A stretch of 64,000 bases of DNA from Piliocolobus tephrosceles (GCF_002776525.5 NC_045446.1:69480047-69544046); one strand, 5' to 3'. Positions 1 through 11,223 are shown, counted from the first letter of the stretch. Numbers and translations: made by a program. The notes: generated by a model from the sequence alone, not told the origin.

Positions 1-19
1 TGAGGAAGCGAAACATGCA

Positions 20-225
20 TCATTTATAAAGCACCTACATTATACTCCCGGTTCCCCAATAAGTAGGGTGCTTGAGGCATTATAATGGCTATTTTCAACA
101 CTGACACTGAGGTAACACTGGGGACCAGAAAGGTCAAGTGACTAAGGTCACATAGCAAATCTGTAGCAGAGAAGAGAGTGAGGACTCAAATCAGCCCATC
201 TTTTCACTCATCATGAGGATTCTAG
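20..225 (-). repeat. MIR SINE fragment (antisense)
   Basis: Reading left to right, the pieces fit an antisense MIR: 'aagcacctac', then 'gacactgagg', then 'ggtcaagtgactaaggtcac' and 'atagcaaatctgtagcagag'. This is an old tRNA-derived SINE, heavily diverged. The ends are approximate. Confidence 0.5.
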
Positions 226-1639
226 ATTCTTCCCTATGCAAAAAAGTCATTGTCTCAAGGGCAGAGCAACAAATTGTCAGAGCTCAGAAGTCACACTGCA
301 TCAGGAAGCTGTGGGACCCATGTCTGCTATTTAAGCAACACTAAAAACACATCAGCCCACGCCTTAAGGGTGAAGGAGTGGGATACTTAGCTGAATATCT
401 GGTACAGAATAGGGCCTCAGTGGGTACCCCAACAGCCTAATTGATCTTTGGTTTCAATGGAACTGGCCCTCAGCTAAAAGCAAAAGACCTCTTTACCAAA
501 TACCTCTTTCTTGAAGGAGAAGATGGCAGATATAGGCACAAGCATTCAGCACAGAAACCCAGGTGGGTCCACCTCTGAAGCTGCTAGGCTTTTGGCACCT
601 GGCCAGCTGGACTGACCACAGTTCTCATTTATCAAGAGCCATAACCAGTCCATTACTTGGCTTCAGTGTCTCCCCAACCCGTTGACCCTGACAGTGAGTT
701 TGTGATCCCAAAGGCTCCTTACCACTGGAGTATCTTCAGAAGTAAATGAAATGGTAAGCTAGTAGACTTCAAAGCCAGGCTGTGCCCAGCACTCTATACT
801 CTGTTCAGTGAAAGCAGAAATGGCCCCAACTCACCCACTGGGGTGAAGTAACTCTTATCACTCTGCAGTGATTCACAATGACCTGCAGAATTGACAATCA
901 AAGTATGTAGACTGCTCAACTGATTCCTCAGGGAACTCTGGCAAAGCTCAGTAAAGATAATCCAGATTCTTGAAGAGATCATCCCAACAAAGATTTCAAA
1001 GGTACGGAAGAAAGAGCACAGGCTTTGGGAGACAACAGACCTATGATAAATCCCAGCTTATCTCCAGACCCATGGTAACGCCTGGCTCTGTCTCTTGCAA
1101 GACGTTACATCTTCTAAAAGCATCTTCAGAGAGCTAAGCGTCAACTTCTTTGCTAGCTAATGTGAATGTAATTTGCTGTTTTTATGGAGGCCAGAGGGGT
1201 TAAGCAGGTGGACAGATTTAGCGGATGACTGGTAATATAAAACTAGGGGGAAGAAGGGATGTCTAAGGTGGGCTGTTGGTTGAAATAAGAATGGGTGAGG
1301 TGACAAGAGAGTGTGTGGTCAATAAAAAGAGGGAAAAAAATGAACCACAGGGAAAACTGCATTTACTAAGGTAAGGGGAGAATAAGTCAGAGCTTGAATG
1401 AAGTGTGGTGAGAGGGCATAATAAGGAAAAATAAGAGAAAATCTTGTCTTCCAGGAGACATACAGGGAATTGTCTAAGGTTTACCAACTGTTTGATGTTG
1501 AAAGAGCAATCATAACACTCAAGACTTATTATGACACCATCAATAAATGTTTCCTACACATGTAGAGGGCAAGGGTAGCAAATAGGGTCCTTTTTCATGA
1601 GCAAATTCCAGCTGATTGATAATGTGTATCTAAAGTATC
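226..1639. other. Unassigned sequence, no gene seen
   Basis: There is no open frame above about 75 codons and no repeat I can name with confidence. A short stretch near 1000-1075 ('agagcacaggctttgggag') resembles the 5' part of a MIR but breaks off. Base composition is ordinary with few CpG. Confidence 0.5.
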
Positions 1640-2150
1640 ATGTTTGAAAAAATTCTGAGCCCTCATCTGAATGCAGTGGTAAAGAGTTGTTTCAACAGTG
1701 GTGTTTGCAGGGTAGTGGGAGAAAGAATGGCAGCCCACAGGCCAAATGTTGTTAATGCCACTCTGACTACCTCCTTTGGGACTGAGACACTCATTCCTCC
1801 AGCTGCAGGGACTTCTGCTGTTGGCTGCTGACGGGTATCAGTTAAGTGCCTCTCCAGGAGTGGTCTTCAGCCCAAGAGAGCTGTCACCTGTGGGCAGTCC
1901 ACAGCTGTTATTACAGTGGGCAACAAGGCCAACTCGCTTTGACTCAATGTGAGACATCTGAAGACCGTCCCAGCTCGAGTTCCCTGTGGAATCAGCTGAC
2001 ATTTTTGCTGTGATTGCCTTGCAGCTCAACTCTTCCCTTTCTTCCCTTACTCCCTTACAGGTGCTGATCCTAAGAGCATGCTCCAGTAAACTTTCTGCAT
2101 GCAAATCTCTGTCCCAGAGTCTGATTCTGGGGAATTCAACCTAATACATC
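1640..2150 (+). repeat. Possible old LTR-like repeat, family unresolved
   Basis: The 3' part contains an 'agtaaa' signal-like hexamer, then 'tctctgtcccagagtctg' and 'ggggaattcaacc'. That arrangement resembles the tail of several mammalian ERV-class LTRs. I cannot name the family or find a clear 5' boundary. The alternative is unique sequence with chance resemblance. Confidence 0.3.
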
Positions 2151-2369
2151 AAGTATTTGCCGTTCCTGCACAAACTATACCTCTCTCTGCTTAGCTAATA
2201 GTTTGTCATCTGTGTTTACTTACTCCTCAACAAAGGAAGACTCGACGTTAACCAAGGGGAATAATCTGTAATCCATTAGCTTTCTCTTTTTTCCTTGGTG
2301 GCAAGGTAACTCAAAGATAAGTTATCGATTCTTTCTTCTCTTTTGCCTAGGTTAGAGGTAAGTTTCTAC

Positions 2370-2512
2370 ATGTTTTCTTTTTTTTTTTTTTTAAGTAGAG
2401 ATGGGGTTTTGCCATGTTGGCCAGGCAGGTCTTGAACTCCTGACCTCAAGTGACCCACCCGACTCAGCCTCTCACAGTGTTGGGATTACAGGCGTAAGCC
2501 ACTGCTTCTGGC
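2370..2512 (-). mobile_element. Free left Alu monomer (FLAM-like), antisense
   Basis: The element is a left-arm Alu sequence only. It has a T-run (2378-2392, the antisense poly-A tail), then 'agtagagatggggttttgcc', 'ggccaggcaggtcttgaac' and 'gggattacaggcgtaagcc'. A 9-bp direct repeat 'agtttctac' flanks it at 2361-2369 and 2513-2521. The right arm is absent and the tail follows the left arm directly, so a retroposed single monomer fits better than a broken dimeric Alu. Confidence 0.75.
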
Positions 2513-2689
2513 AGTTTCTACTTTAGTTAGACTTGGAGGCTCTCTAATCTATAAGTGATGGGTTGGCTCTATTCCTCTCATTCTCAGTCAGTTCTCCCAG
2601 CCTCCAACTCTAGAAGAGATAGCATGTATCCATGACTCACTTTTTAAAATCATTATAGATCAAAGGTATCAGTAGGAGGATGAACAATA

Positions 2690-2880
2690 TGTGCTAATAA
2701 CTCTCATTGGCATCATGCTTCCAATTTATATGTATGTAATATTTTATAAACATAGCAACTCTTTAAGGTTATTGTTATTTCTTTTGAGCAAAAGGAACAG
2801 GAAGGCTAAATGATTTCCCAAGTCACCTAGAAGACTTATTGCAGAACCTAGACTAGAATCTGGGTTTTTTGGCATCCAAT
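2690..2880 (-). repeat. MIR SINE fragment (antisense)
   Basis: The order 'atgtgctaataactctcatt', 'ataaacatagcaactcttta', 'gaacaggaaggctaaatg' and 'cctagactagaatctgggtt' matches a diverged antisense MIR. Confidence 0.55.
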
Positions 2881-3009
2881 CAATCCAGTCACAGGCAGAA
2901 AGTGTCTACCTCTGCTGCTTTCTTAGAAATCAGTGTGTGATTTCTAGAAAACAATGCAAGTGGCTCGGGAACTCCCCTCACCATCCCTCCCTTTGTACCA
3001 TTGCAGTAT

Positions 3010-3185
3010 CCAGGATCTCGGTGGTGATCACATCCTGGAACAAGCACTGATGAGCATCCTGTAATCCAGAAGATGATTTAACAGTCCAGTGCTAGAATCC
3101 CTTATACCATCACAACAAATGACTGTCTTGTTCCTGTTTGGACCATTTTATTGATGGGAAACTTATTATTCAGAAAGTGGCTTAT
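3010..3185 (+). repeat. Possible CR1/L3-type LINE remnant
   Basis: Segments such as 'cttataccatcacaacaaat' and 'ttgatgggaaacttattatt' resemble the 3' region of mammalian CR1/L3 LINEs. Divergence is high and the call rests on short matches. Confidence 0.3.
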
Positions 3186-3189
3186 TCTG

Positions 3190-3295
3190 TGTTCCCTCAT
3201 CTGTACAACTGGAATTACACCAAACTGGGAAAGGTATGACATTTAAATGAGAGAATGAATGCAAAGCACATAGTAGGTACTCATAAGGAATCCTC
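3190..3295 (+). repeat. MIR SINE 3' fragment (sense)
   Basis: The sequence shows 'ccctcatctgtacaactgga', 'gagagaatgaatgcaaagca' and 'catagtaggtactcataa', the 3' half of a sense MIR. Confidence 0.55.
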
Positions 3296-5089
3296 CCAGA
3301 AAAGCTGGCACATCTTGCTCATTTAGAGCTGTTTGTTTGTAAAGCCATAGCTGAGTGAATCTGGGAGCCAGGTCCACAGGCAGGCAATGAAGCATGCTAT
3401 CTGCCTGCTAAAGAGACATGCCAGGGGCTGGGATGGAAAAGACAAACTCCAGCTTTCAGATCTGCCACTGCAAGAAAACCAGGGATTTTGCTGTGGTGTC
3501 GCTGGGTGGGTGGTGATGGTGGGGGTTGGGGGGAGCAAGTGGGCAGTAAACAAATAGCCAAATCCCACATGGCCATGTGGATTGGTGATATCCAGGTGAC
3601 TCTGTGACCCTAGGATGGATGGGGAAGCACAGAAAACAGTTCTCAAAGACAACAAAACTGCTTTAGTTCTGTGTAGCGGTGGCTTGAAAGTTGATCACTG
3701 GTATGATATGCCTAAGTTAGGATGCAGCTGGCATGGAACAGCACGGGTTTCCTCTGTCCAAAGAAGATTTGCAAACAAGAGTACAGTTCAAAATATTTAA
3801 TAACTGATGTGGTACAGGCACACTGCCAATGAGAATGGACATTGGCTACAATCAAACAGCATGGTCATGGGGGGTGTGTCAGCCAAACATCCACCCCGGA
3901 AACAAGGAAGCCCACCCTGCAAACAGTGAGAAGAGGATCTGCAGGGTGGGGGCCTAGAAGTCAGTAGAAAATCTGCCTGTCTCCTATGGAAATCCCAGAG
4001 AGGATTTCATTAAACTCTCAGGGCTCTGGAGAGCAAGATTTAAAAGCCATTGCTGGGGCAGGGTAGGGGGAAGTACGTGCCTTCAGTGTCCAGCTTCCAG
4101 GTCCAGTATTGTTACTCAAGTGTACAGGGCCAGCCTCCAAAAGGTCAAAGCCCTGGTTCCACCCAAAGACAAGTCCATGAAGGCTCTGACAGGTCTTGTT
4201 CTGTTAATTAGCATACCTCTCCCTCTGCCAATGAGTGTTCATATGTAGTCTCCCCAAGCACTTGTTCCTGTTCTACCTTTTATAGATGAGGGCACTAGCA
4301 CTTCTCACTGCAATCCCAGGACTTAGAACATAGCCTTAATTCGTGCAAATTGAGCTCTGGTGCTGGCAGGAGTCAGGGATCAGAATCCTAGTCCTGCCCA
4401 GGTTGTCCAGAGCCACTCCAAGCCCCTCTCTTTCCCAGCTCAAATGTGTCTCCTGGCTGCTGGGCTTTCACTAAGAGCACATGTTCCTGCTACCTTCTGA
4501 ATGAAGTCACAAGGGGTCAATTAGCTTGCAGCAATGAAGCCAGCATACTGTTTCTTCCGCTTGCATAAGATGAAGCTCCACATGATGAAACAAGTCACTG
4601 GTCCATGAGGTCTTGGGGGAAGGCACTAGAAGCAAAAGCCCTCCCTTGAGAGCAATGCACCAAGACCTCCCCCTTCTCCTGTCCTTGACCACCACTGAGC
4701 ATGCTGTAGTGGACTTGCCAAACCCAAGAAATACTCCCAGTAAATGCCAATGAAACATTTCCCCACTGTTCTCCATAGAGCTTAAAAGATTGTACCTCTC
4801 GAGGCTGATTTTGCCCCTACCTGTGTCTTACAAATTGGATTTGTTCCCCAGTAAGTCACCTTCTTCTTGCTAATTCTATTAGTGGCTTTTCATGCTGTCT
4901 TTCATACATGACTACAGCTTCCCAGCCTTCACCAGCTTTGTCTCTTCTAAATGGAAACCTCACATAGCCCTGCATTAGAAGGCACTGGATTTGAATGACA
5001 GCTTCCCAGTAATTCTCAGAAGGAGCCTATGGGCATCGGCTGTGGCTAGGGCACATGCAGGAACACCTGCAGGAGGCCAATACATCTGG
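3296..5089. other. Unassigned sequence, no gene seen
   Basis: About 1.8 kb with no recognisable repeat, RNA gene or open frame above 110 codons. The 3323-3655 antisense frame (110 codons) has no recognisable domain and is Ser/Pro/Thr-rich, as expected of a chance frame. Confidence 0.5.
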
Positions 5090-5335
5090 GTGAGACATTA
5101 AGCACCAAGCTTTCATGTCAGTCAAGCTGGGTCCCATTCTCAGCTCAGCCACTTACCAGCTATGTAACATGGGAAAGTTATTCAAAACTCTTTGAGGTCT
5201 TTTATTTAGTGTAAACTGGTTTTAATAATAGTATCTATCTTATAGGGTTGCTTTGAGAAATGAGCAAAGTCATATACATAAGGCACTTAACACTATGCCT
5301 AGGAAACAGCCATTTAGCCATTGTCAATATTGTTA
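5090..5335 (+). repeat. MIR SINE, near full length (sense)
   Basis: The parts occur in MIR order: 'tcagctcagccacttaccag', 'ctatgtaacatgggaaagtt', 'tatcttatagggttgctttg', 'acttaacactatgcctagga'. Length is close to the about 260-bp MIR consensus. Confidence 0.8.
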
Positions 5336-5470
5336 TTCATTCATTTATCAATCAGTTGCTATAAATTCTGTACCCTGTTAAGGGCTGAGACTCCCGATTT
5401 CTGCCCTCAGAAACCTCACAGTCTGATGGGAAAGGACCACAGGAGAACCAGCAGTTAGGATTCAGGATGG
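5336..5470 (-). repeat. L2-like LINE fragment
   Basis: A 'cattcatttatcaatcagtt' start followed by 'ctgccctcagaaacctcaca' and 'gtctgatggg' resembles the old repeat that reads 'gagcacctac...ccctgccctcatggagctt'. Family and strand are uncertain. Confidence 0.4.
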
Positions 5471-5559
5471 TAAGTACTTTATTAATAACCACTTTTTCAA
5501 ACGCTATCACTAATGGGTGACAACCATTTTTTGCTAGTCCCCATGTGCTACATGCTTAT

Positions 5560-6020
5560 GTAAGTCAAGTGCATAAGCTTTCTAGTCTAAATACGTGAGT
5601 TCAAATCCCAGCATTACCACTGAATAATTATGAAATCTTGGGCACATCAATTAACTTATTTGAAACTTATTTATTTCATCTTATAAATAGGTATAGAAGT
5701 TAGAAAAAATAGGATGGGCATGGTAGCTCACACTTGGCAACACAGTAAAACCCCATCTCTACTAAAAATAAAACAATTAGCCAGGCATGGTGGTATGTGC
5801 CTGTGGTCCTAGCTACTCGGGAGGCTGAGGCAGGAAGATCACTTGAGCCCAGACGTTTGAGGCTGCAGTGAGCTGTGATCACATTATTGCACTCCAGCCT
5901 GGGTGACAGAGTAAAACACTGTCTCTTAAAAAAAAAAAAAAAAAGAAGTTAGGAAAAAAATATATGTAAGATGTCACTAGAGTGTCTTGTATATGGTAGG
6001 TGCTTCATAAATGTCTATTG
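5560..6020 (+). repeat. MIR SINE split by an AluJ (sense)
   Basis: The left part (5560-5710) has 'gagttcaaatcccagcatta' and 'atcttgggcacatcaattaa'. The right part (5944-6020) has 'atggtaggtgcttcataaat'. An AluJ sits between them. The flanking copies of 'agaagttag' (5695 and 5944) are the Alu target-site duplication, so the MIR was present first. Confidence 0.75.
5711..5943 (+). mobile_element. AluJ, sense, with internal left-arm deletion
   Basis: Starts 'aggatgggcatggtagctca' and ends in a poly-A run (about 5930-5944). The left arm jumps from 'ctcacac' to 'ttggcaacacagtaaaac', losing about 80 bases. The right arm is intact and AluJ-like ('gatcacttgagcccag', 'gaggctgcagtgagctgtga'). The target-site duplication of about 16 bases, with one mismatch, lies at 5695-5710 and 5944-5959. 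Confidence 0.9.
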
Positions 6021-6499
6021 GCTAGAGTTGAAGTGCAGTGACTAAGGGGTGTTTGGAAAATGCATGCGAGATGGCTATTGTTCCCCACCCCTAGAAAGTC
6101 TGTCTGGGTGGCTTTGAAGGCCCAGGCAACATGTCCACCCAGGCTGTGAGACAGAATTGGGATGCTCAGTGGCTTACCTGGTTTGGACCCTGCTCTGAGC
6201 CAATGACTGCAGTCACAGGGACCAGAGGCTGGCACACCAATGGGGTTGCTGGCAAGACAGGCAGAAGGTTCTAAATAGGGCAGAACCTCCAGGACCAAGG
6301 TAGATAATGGGCATGGGTGTGTAGGCAGAAAGAGGTTCTGAGCTCTCCCAGGCATCCCTAGTTTTGTATACCCCAGCCTCACATCATTGCCAGGATGGCT
6401 TATGCTTGCTCCAGGTCAGGCCTTCAGGGGCTGACAGTAGGTAAGTCACATCATATTTGTCTCTTTGTCCCAGAGAGAGCAATCCTAGTCCTGCCTTTA
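6021..6499. other. Unassigned sequence, no gene seen
   Basis: Overlaps a 125-codon antisense open frame (6005-6382) rich in Pro, Ser and Leu, with no domain or signal I recognise. I treat it as non-coding. Confidence 0.5.
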
Positions 6500-6600
6500 A
6501 TGCATGGCTAATGAAATAATCAAATACAAAAGAACCTTGCAAAATATAAAGCACTACAAAAATAAGGCATTATCATTACTGACATCATGACTACTACTAC
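6500..6600 (+). repeat. MIR SINE 3' fragment (sense)
   Basis: 'accttgcaaaatataaagca' and 'ataaggcattatcattactg' match the 3' portion of a sense MIR. Confidence 0.45.
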
Positions 6601-6609
6601 TGCTGCTAT

Positions 6610-6765
6610 AATTACAACTACTAATGACCACTATGATTTATCAGTCTCTATGTGTCAGTTATACTTTAAGATAATCACAAATCATCCCTATAGCCAATTT
6701 AGATAAATGATGAAGAAACTGAGGCTGAAAGAAACAAGGCTACTACTAGCCCCATTATTGACTTT
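6610..6765 (-). repeat. MIR SINE fragment (antisense)
   Basis: 'ctctatgtgtcagttatact', 'cacaaatcatccctatagcc' and 'gatgaagaaactgaggctga' are in antisense MIR order. Confidence 0.65.
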
Positions 6766-6970
6766 ACATGAATTTGAAAAAAAATGTCTCTTCTTCTGGA
6801 CAGATGTAGCCCCTCTGGGACACACGGCTTGGGAGGTGGAATGCAGGCTGGCTTTTAGCCCCCAATAGCCCTTGAATAAGCAGGCTTGTGCAGGACACAC
6901 CCCTATCATCGGTTTTCTGCAGTCTCACAGAGAAGGTGAGTGGGCTGGTTCAGTAAGAAGCTAAGTTGGG

Positions 6971-7270
6971 GGCCAGGCGTGGTGGCTGATGCCTGTAATC
7001 TCAGCACTTTGGGAGGACGAGGTGGGTGGATCATCTGAGGTCAGGAGTTCGAGAAAAGCCTGGCCAACATGGTGAAACCCTGTCTCTACTAAAAATACAA
7101 AAATTAGCTGGGGGTGGTGGCGGGTGCATGTAATCCCAGCTACTTGGGAGGCTGAGGCAGGAGAATCACTTGAACCTGGGAGGTAGAGGTTGCAATGAGC
7201 CCAGAACCCGCCGCTACACTCCAGCCTGGGTGACAAGAGTGAAACTCCGTCTCAAAAAGAAAAAAAAAAA
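6971..7270 (+). mobile_element. AluS, full length, sense
   Basis: A complete dimeric Alu: 'ggccaggcgtggtggctgat' at the start, the A-rich linker 'ctactaaaaatacaaaaatt', the right arm 'ggagaatcacttgaacctgg', then a poly-A tail. The target-site duplication 'agaagctaagt' is perfect at 6956-6966 and 7271-7281. The age class is inferred from left-arm bases ('gatcatctgaggtcaggag'). Confidence 0.95.
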
Positions 7271-7281
7271 AGAAGCTAAGT

Positions 7282-8252
7282 CAAGACATAAATGCAGGCG
7301 TGTTCCATTACATAAAGCATGGGTACCCCAGGTGCGCAATCGCTGCCTGGAGCCAGCATCTTCTACGTAGACCACAAACACTGACTGGCCCTCTAGACAT
7401 TCAGCCCTGTGCTGCTACTGTGGGATGCACAAGGATGACACAGATAGGAGCTCATACTCCAGGGAGCGCATTGCCTCTGAGAAGGAGCAGAGGTACTCCT
7501 GCTCAGAATACACCAGCTCCAGAACTGAGACAGTGCCCAGAGAGGAACAAAACCGAACAAACCCAGTCCTGTTATGCGAATGAAGATTCTTGTAGCAGGG
7601 CTTGATAAGCCTGTTGCTAAGCCTACCTTGCTTCCTGTCACTGAGCACCTGGCTCTTGGCTCAGGAAAGATAATCACTCTGGGAACCAGCTCTCCTCAGG
7701 AGACCTGGCAGAATGCTCGCAGTCCAGGGCAAAACCTGCCTTTCAACAGAGCTTCACCTCCTCCCATGTCAGACAAGGGGAAACTCAACCCATAAGGGAA
7801 AGGGTTTGCACACACACACAGCTCTGCTGAGAGCCTGCAGTAGTAAGTGACCGCCCCGAGAAAGGAAGGAGCCCCAGCTCTCCCAGCTCAGAGTGCTTCC
7901 TGAACAAAGACCCTACGTGTCCTGCCGTGACAACTCGAGACACGGGACACTCAGGTTCCAGGAGCACCTGCAGCTATCATCTGTCAGTCCCGACACCAGC
8001 ACTGTGCTGAGGTTCAAGCAAAGAGATCAGACAAGCACTGGGGTGGGAGTGGGGGCTGCAGAGGGCAGGTGAGGGGGAAAAGGCTTTGGAGAGACCAATA
8101 TGAATAGCAGGCATTTTTGTCTGACCCCAAAGAAGAGGGCAAGGGAGAGCTGTGATCTGAGCCAAGATGAAAGAGTGATTGGCCTCCTGTACTAATCAAA
8201 GAGTTTAATGAGGCTTATTAAAAGCCCATTTCTAGGTGTTGTTGAAAAATTA

Positions 8253-8254
<2 letters not shown>
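7282..8254. other. Unassigned sequence, no gene seen
   Basis: Short overlapping frames of 60-101 codons on both strands (7300-7967) share no codon pattern or domain. A short CA run occurs near 7810. No repeat family was recognised. Confidence 0.5.

Positions 8255-8255
<1 letters not shown>

Positions 8256-8283
<28 letters not shown>
8256..8283. repeat. (TG)n microsatellite, about 14 units
   Basis: An uninterrupted TG run follows 'aaattacac'. A looser CA-rich stretch follows at 8311-8325 ('aaacacacacatac'). Confidence 0.95.
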
Positions 8284-8286
<3 letters not shown>

Positions 8287-9049
8287 AATAAGAACTGCCT
8301 TCTAGGGATTAAACACACACATACTCCCCAAAAATCCCATATCCCACACATTCAGTCACATTCCCACAAAACCTGCGTATCATGTACATTACAGCATTCT
8401 GGGTGCATCTACATCAACCATGGTCACAATTCACAACATCCACATGTATTGTAAGACATAAAAGCCAGATCACTGAGGTCATTCATGCACCTTTTGAAAT
8501 TACAGATGTTGAGGAACTCTAGAGCTTCATCCTCAAGGAGTTGTCATCCACATAAACAAACAGCATAGCCTCTAATCCACAGCATTCTCTGTGTCTTGCC
8601 TAAGGCAAGACAACTCAGCAAAAGCAGAAGCTACCAGGCTTGCTTTAGCAGTCCAGGATCACTAAGCTTTGGTAAAAAAGCAGCAGTTTTACAGCAAGGT
8701 CACTGCACAAGGAGGGGCTGGGGGGCTGTGTCACTCCTTCCACCCACGGTGGATTCTCTCTGATATGCTAAATCCCAGCCACTTGGTAGAGCCAGTCCCG
8801 GGGCCTGCAGCAGGTTTCCCTTGGTTCTCAGCTTACTGCAAGCTCACAGCTGCCTTCACTCTCAGGCAGAGAAAACGTTGCTTTCTGGAACAATCAGCTA
8901 GATGCAGAAAAGAATCCCTTGCAGAAAATTATCCCACCACCAGAGTGGTGCTGATCTCCCCAACATGATACTCACTGCCAAGGGGTAGAATGCAACAATG
9001 ACCATTCAGACGCTACAATTACCAGGTGGAACAGTCTGCTGTTATTAGA
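8284..9049. other. Unassigned sequence, no gene seen
   Basis: No repeat family or RNA gene was recognised. The 99-codon frame at 8669-8968 has no domain and no conserved-looking composition. Confidence 0.5.
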
Positions 9050-9275
9050 AACAAATGTTTTGGAATTAGCAAATCTGGGTTTCAAGCCTAGCTCTCATTC
9101 CTTACTCAAGGTATGCCTTTGGTCCACTCTTTCAGCCATCGTTTTCTCCTTTGCAAAATGGCAGTAACGACTTCCTTCTACCTTATAGAGTTGTGGGAAA
9201 GATCACAAAGTACCCTTCAGACTATATACCCCAAAGCAGATGCTAGAAATTCTCATAATGAGACAATAATGGGAA
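9050..9275 (+). repeat. MIR SINE (sense)
   Basis: 'gttttggaattagcaaatct', 'gtttcaagcctagctctcat', 'ccatcgttttctcctttgca', 'aaatggcagtaacgacttcc' and 'cttatagagttgtgggaaag' follow MIR order. Confidence 0.7.
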
Positions 9276-9279
9276 AATG

Positions 9280-9400
9280 GAGGAACTCATTGATTGGGTT
9301 GTGAACTCCTCAAGGGCCTATGTTGTATTTATCTTGTTCTCAGTGCCCAGTGCTGAGGCTGGGACTAAATACCCTGGGGAAAAACAGTGTGAAAGCAAGC
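9280..9400 (+). repeat. L2 LINE 3'-end fragment (sense)
   Basis: 'gtgaactcctcaagggccta', 'cttgttctcagtgcccagtg' and 'aggctgggactaaata' match the L2 3' UTR pattern. It directly follows a MIR, a common arrangement in old primate DNA. Confidence 0.55.
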
Positions 9401-9404
9401 AAGC

Positions 9405-9510
9405 AGAATGAGTGAATCCATGAGTTAAGTGGCTTGCCTAAGGTCACAGAGCAGGTCATTGCAGGACTTGAGCCCAGAAGTCTTGACCACACTAGTCCAG
9501 AGCTCTCTAC
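9405..9510 (-). repeat. MIR SINE fragment (antisense)
   Basis: 'gttaagtggcttgcctaagg', 'tcacagagcaggtcattgca' and 'ggacttgagcccagaagtct' are the antisense MIR central part. Confidence 0.65.
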
Positions 9511-9864
9511 TCTGGATGTATCAAACAGTTGGGTCTATTGAAGGGAGAGTGTCACAACAACTGCAGCATGGACCAGTTTTCAGTAAGCCCCACTGTTCCC
9601 AGAGAAAGACCCAATGTTGGCCAGGTATGGCCTAAAAGGACTTCACAGACTCACTTGTTAAACATGTCAACTCCACACTGGGAACAAACAGAAGCCACAA
9701 GTGCAAGTAATACTCAATTGCCTCAAACCGGCTCATCTTATTTAATGACTTGTGCAATACTGACTTGAATTGCACAAAACAGAAAAGTCACAAGCCTGGG
9801 ACAATCGATCTGGCAGGGGTTAGGTCTTGCAGACTGGAAGCATATCGTGTTTTGGGTTCACTTT

Positions 9865-10000
9865 CAGCATCATTACTTACCTACTGACCAAGGGTCCGAG
9901 AGATCACTAGCCCTCTCTGATTCTCAGTTTGTCCATCTGCAAAACAAGAAGACAAACACAATTAATTCCTTGAGATCGCTGGACTAAAATGCATCATAGG
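9865..10000 (+). repeat. MIR/L2-family fragment (sense)
   Basis: 'ccctctctgattctcagttt', 'gtccatctgcaaaacaagaa' and 'ccttgagatcgctggactaa' are the shared MIR/L2 3' motif. Confidence 0.5.
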
Positions 10001-10594
10001 TTTTATGCCTAGAATTGGTTACCAACTACCTATGATTCCGGGTAACTGGAAAAACTGAGTGGTCAGGCGCTGCAAAATAACTAAAACATGAAATGCAATA
10101 ATAAATTAAGCATGATAACGAATAGTTATGTGTCAAGCAGGACGCTCGGTGATGGTGCCCAACTCTCGGTGTAGAAAATTCAGCCTTCCAGTCATTTGGG
10201 CACTTTTTACTTTTCATAGATGTCAAAATATAAAAGACCATTAAAAATACCAGGAGAAATAAAGCAAAGAAAAGGGCCACAATCTCGACACATTCACTTC
10301 CAACAATTTGGGCTTTTTTTTTTTTTTTTTCCTTCTATACATAGAGTTTACCATTTTTCAGAGCAGAGATTATCAAGATATACTATATTAAAAAGCACCA
10401 TGCCAATCATGATTTTCCTCTCTTGCCACCTGTGTTAGGCCATGACCGTTGACCATTGCCCTTATTAACTCATTTTCCTTCCCATTCTTTTCATCCGTCT
10501 CCCCAAGGCCTTTCCAGGAGTGTGGTCAGGTCTCTGGCAGGCACTGTCCACACCTGAGCCCAGAACAGTGAGAAGCAAGCAATCTGTTGGAGTC
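10001..10594. other. Unassigned sequence with a T-run
   Basis: Contains a T-run at about 10313-10330 and no nameable repeat. Antisense and sense frames of 72-84 codons overlap here and look like chance frames. Confidence 0.45.
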
Positions 10595-10700
10595 CTCGGA
10601 CTGGCCTTTCCCTAGTCTAGGTTCAGTGGCCTCATCTGAAAAATAGGGAATCTGGACTGGCTGGTCACAGATACCCTTTTTAACTTGAAAAAGCAAGGCT
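10595..10700 (+). repeat. L2/MIR3-type fragment (sense)
   Basis: 'ggttcagtggcctcatctga', 'aaaatagggaatctggactg' and 'gataccctttttaacttgaa' resemble the L2/MIR3 3' end. Confidence 0.45.
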
Positions 10701-10724
10701 AAGGAAAAGAGAAGGAAACTCATA

Positions 10725-10865
10725 TATTTGAGTCCCTACTATGTGATAGCTATTGAGCTAATAATACCTACAGATATGATTTCATGATCCTTATAACCAC
10801 CCTGGGAGATTTTATAGGCAAAAAACCTGCAGCTCAGCAAGGCTCAGCAAGCCGTCTAAGGCCTA
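10725..10865 (-). repeat. MIR SINE fragment (antisense)
   Basis: 'gagtccctactatgtgatag', 'tgatccttataaccaccctg' and 'aaacctgcagctcagcaagg' are in antisense MIR order. Confidence 0.65.
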
Positions 10866-11140
10866 ATGCCATAATTTTGGTACCCCATTCATATTTTTGC
10901 CATATCCATGTGTCACCTCTACTATCATTTACTAATTTTCCCAAATCAATTCATATTTTTTCTTAACCATATTTTTAAATAATTTTCAAAAAATATTTCT
11001 GCAGCTCTGTTTCTGCCCTTTCTCTCCTATGAACAGCAACCTCGCGACTAAGACAGGTTCTGTAATTACAAAATGGTTGCTAACAATATGAAGGAATTTG
11101 TCATTGAAACCATTGGAACAATAGGAAGTCATAGGTGTGA

Positions 11141-11223
11141 GGTGCTGTGTGTATATATATATATATATATATACACATATATATACACACACACATATAC
11201 ACACACACACATACACACACACA
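11141..11223. repeat. Compound TA/CA microsatellite
   Basis: A TG start, a (TA)n run, then alternating 'acacatatatatacac' blocks ending in CA repeats. Short frames through it encode only Ile/Tyr/His/Thr repeats and are not genes. Confidence 0.95.

Noticed and set aside
6961..7370. Frames across the AluS as coding sequence
   Set aside because: They translate Alu sequence (both strands), a well-known source of spurious peptides. The same applies to frames over 5700-5882, 23124-23489, 62437-62628 and 63599-63808.
11141..11223. Frames through the TA/CA repeat
   Set aside because: They encode only simple-repeat residues (Ile, Tyr, His, Thr).
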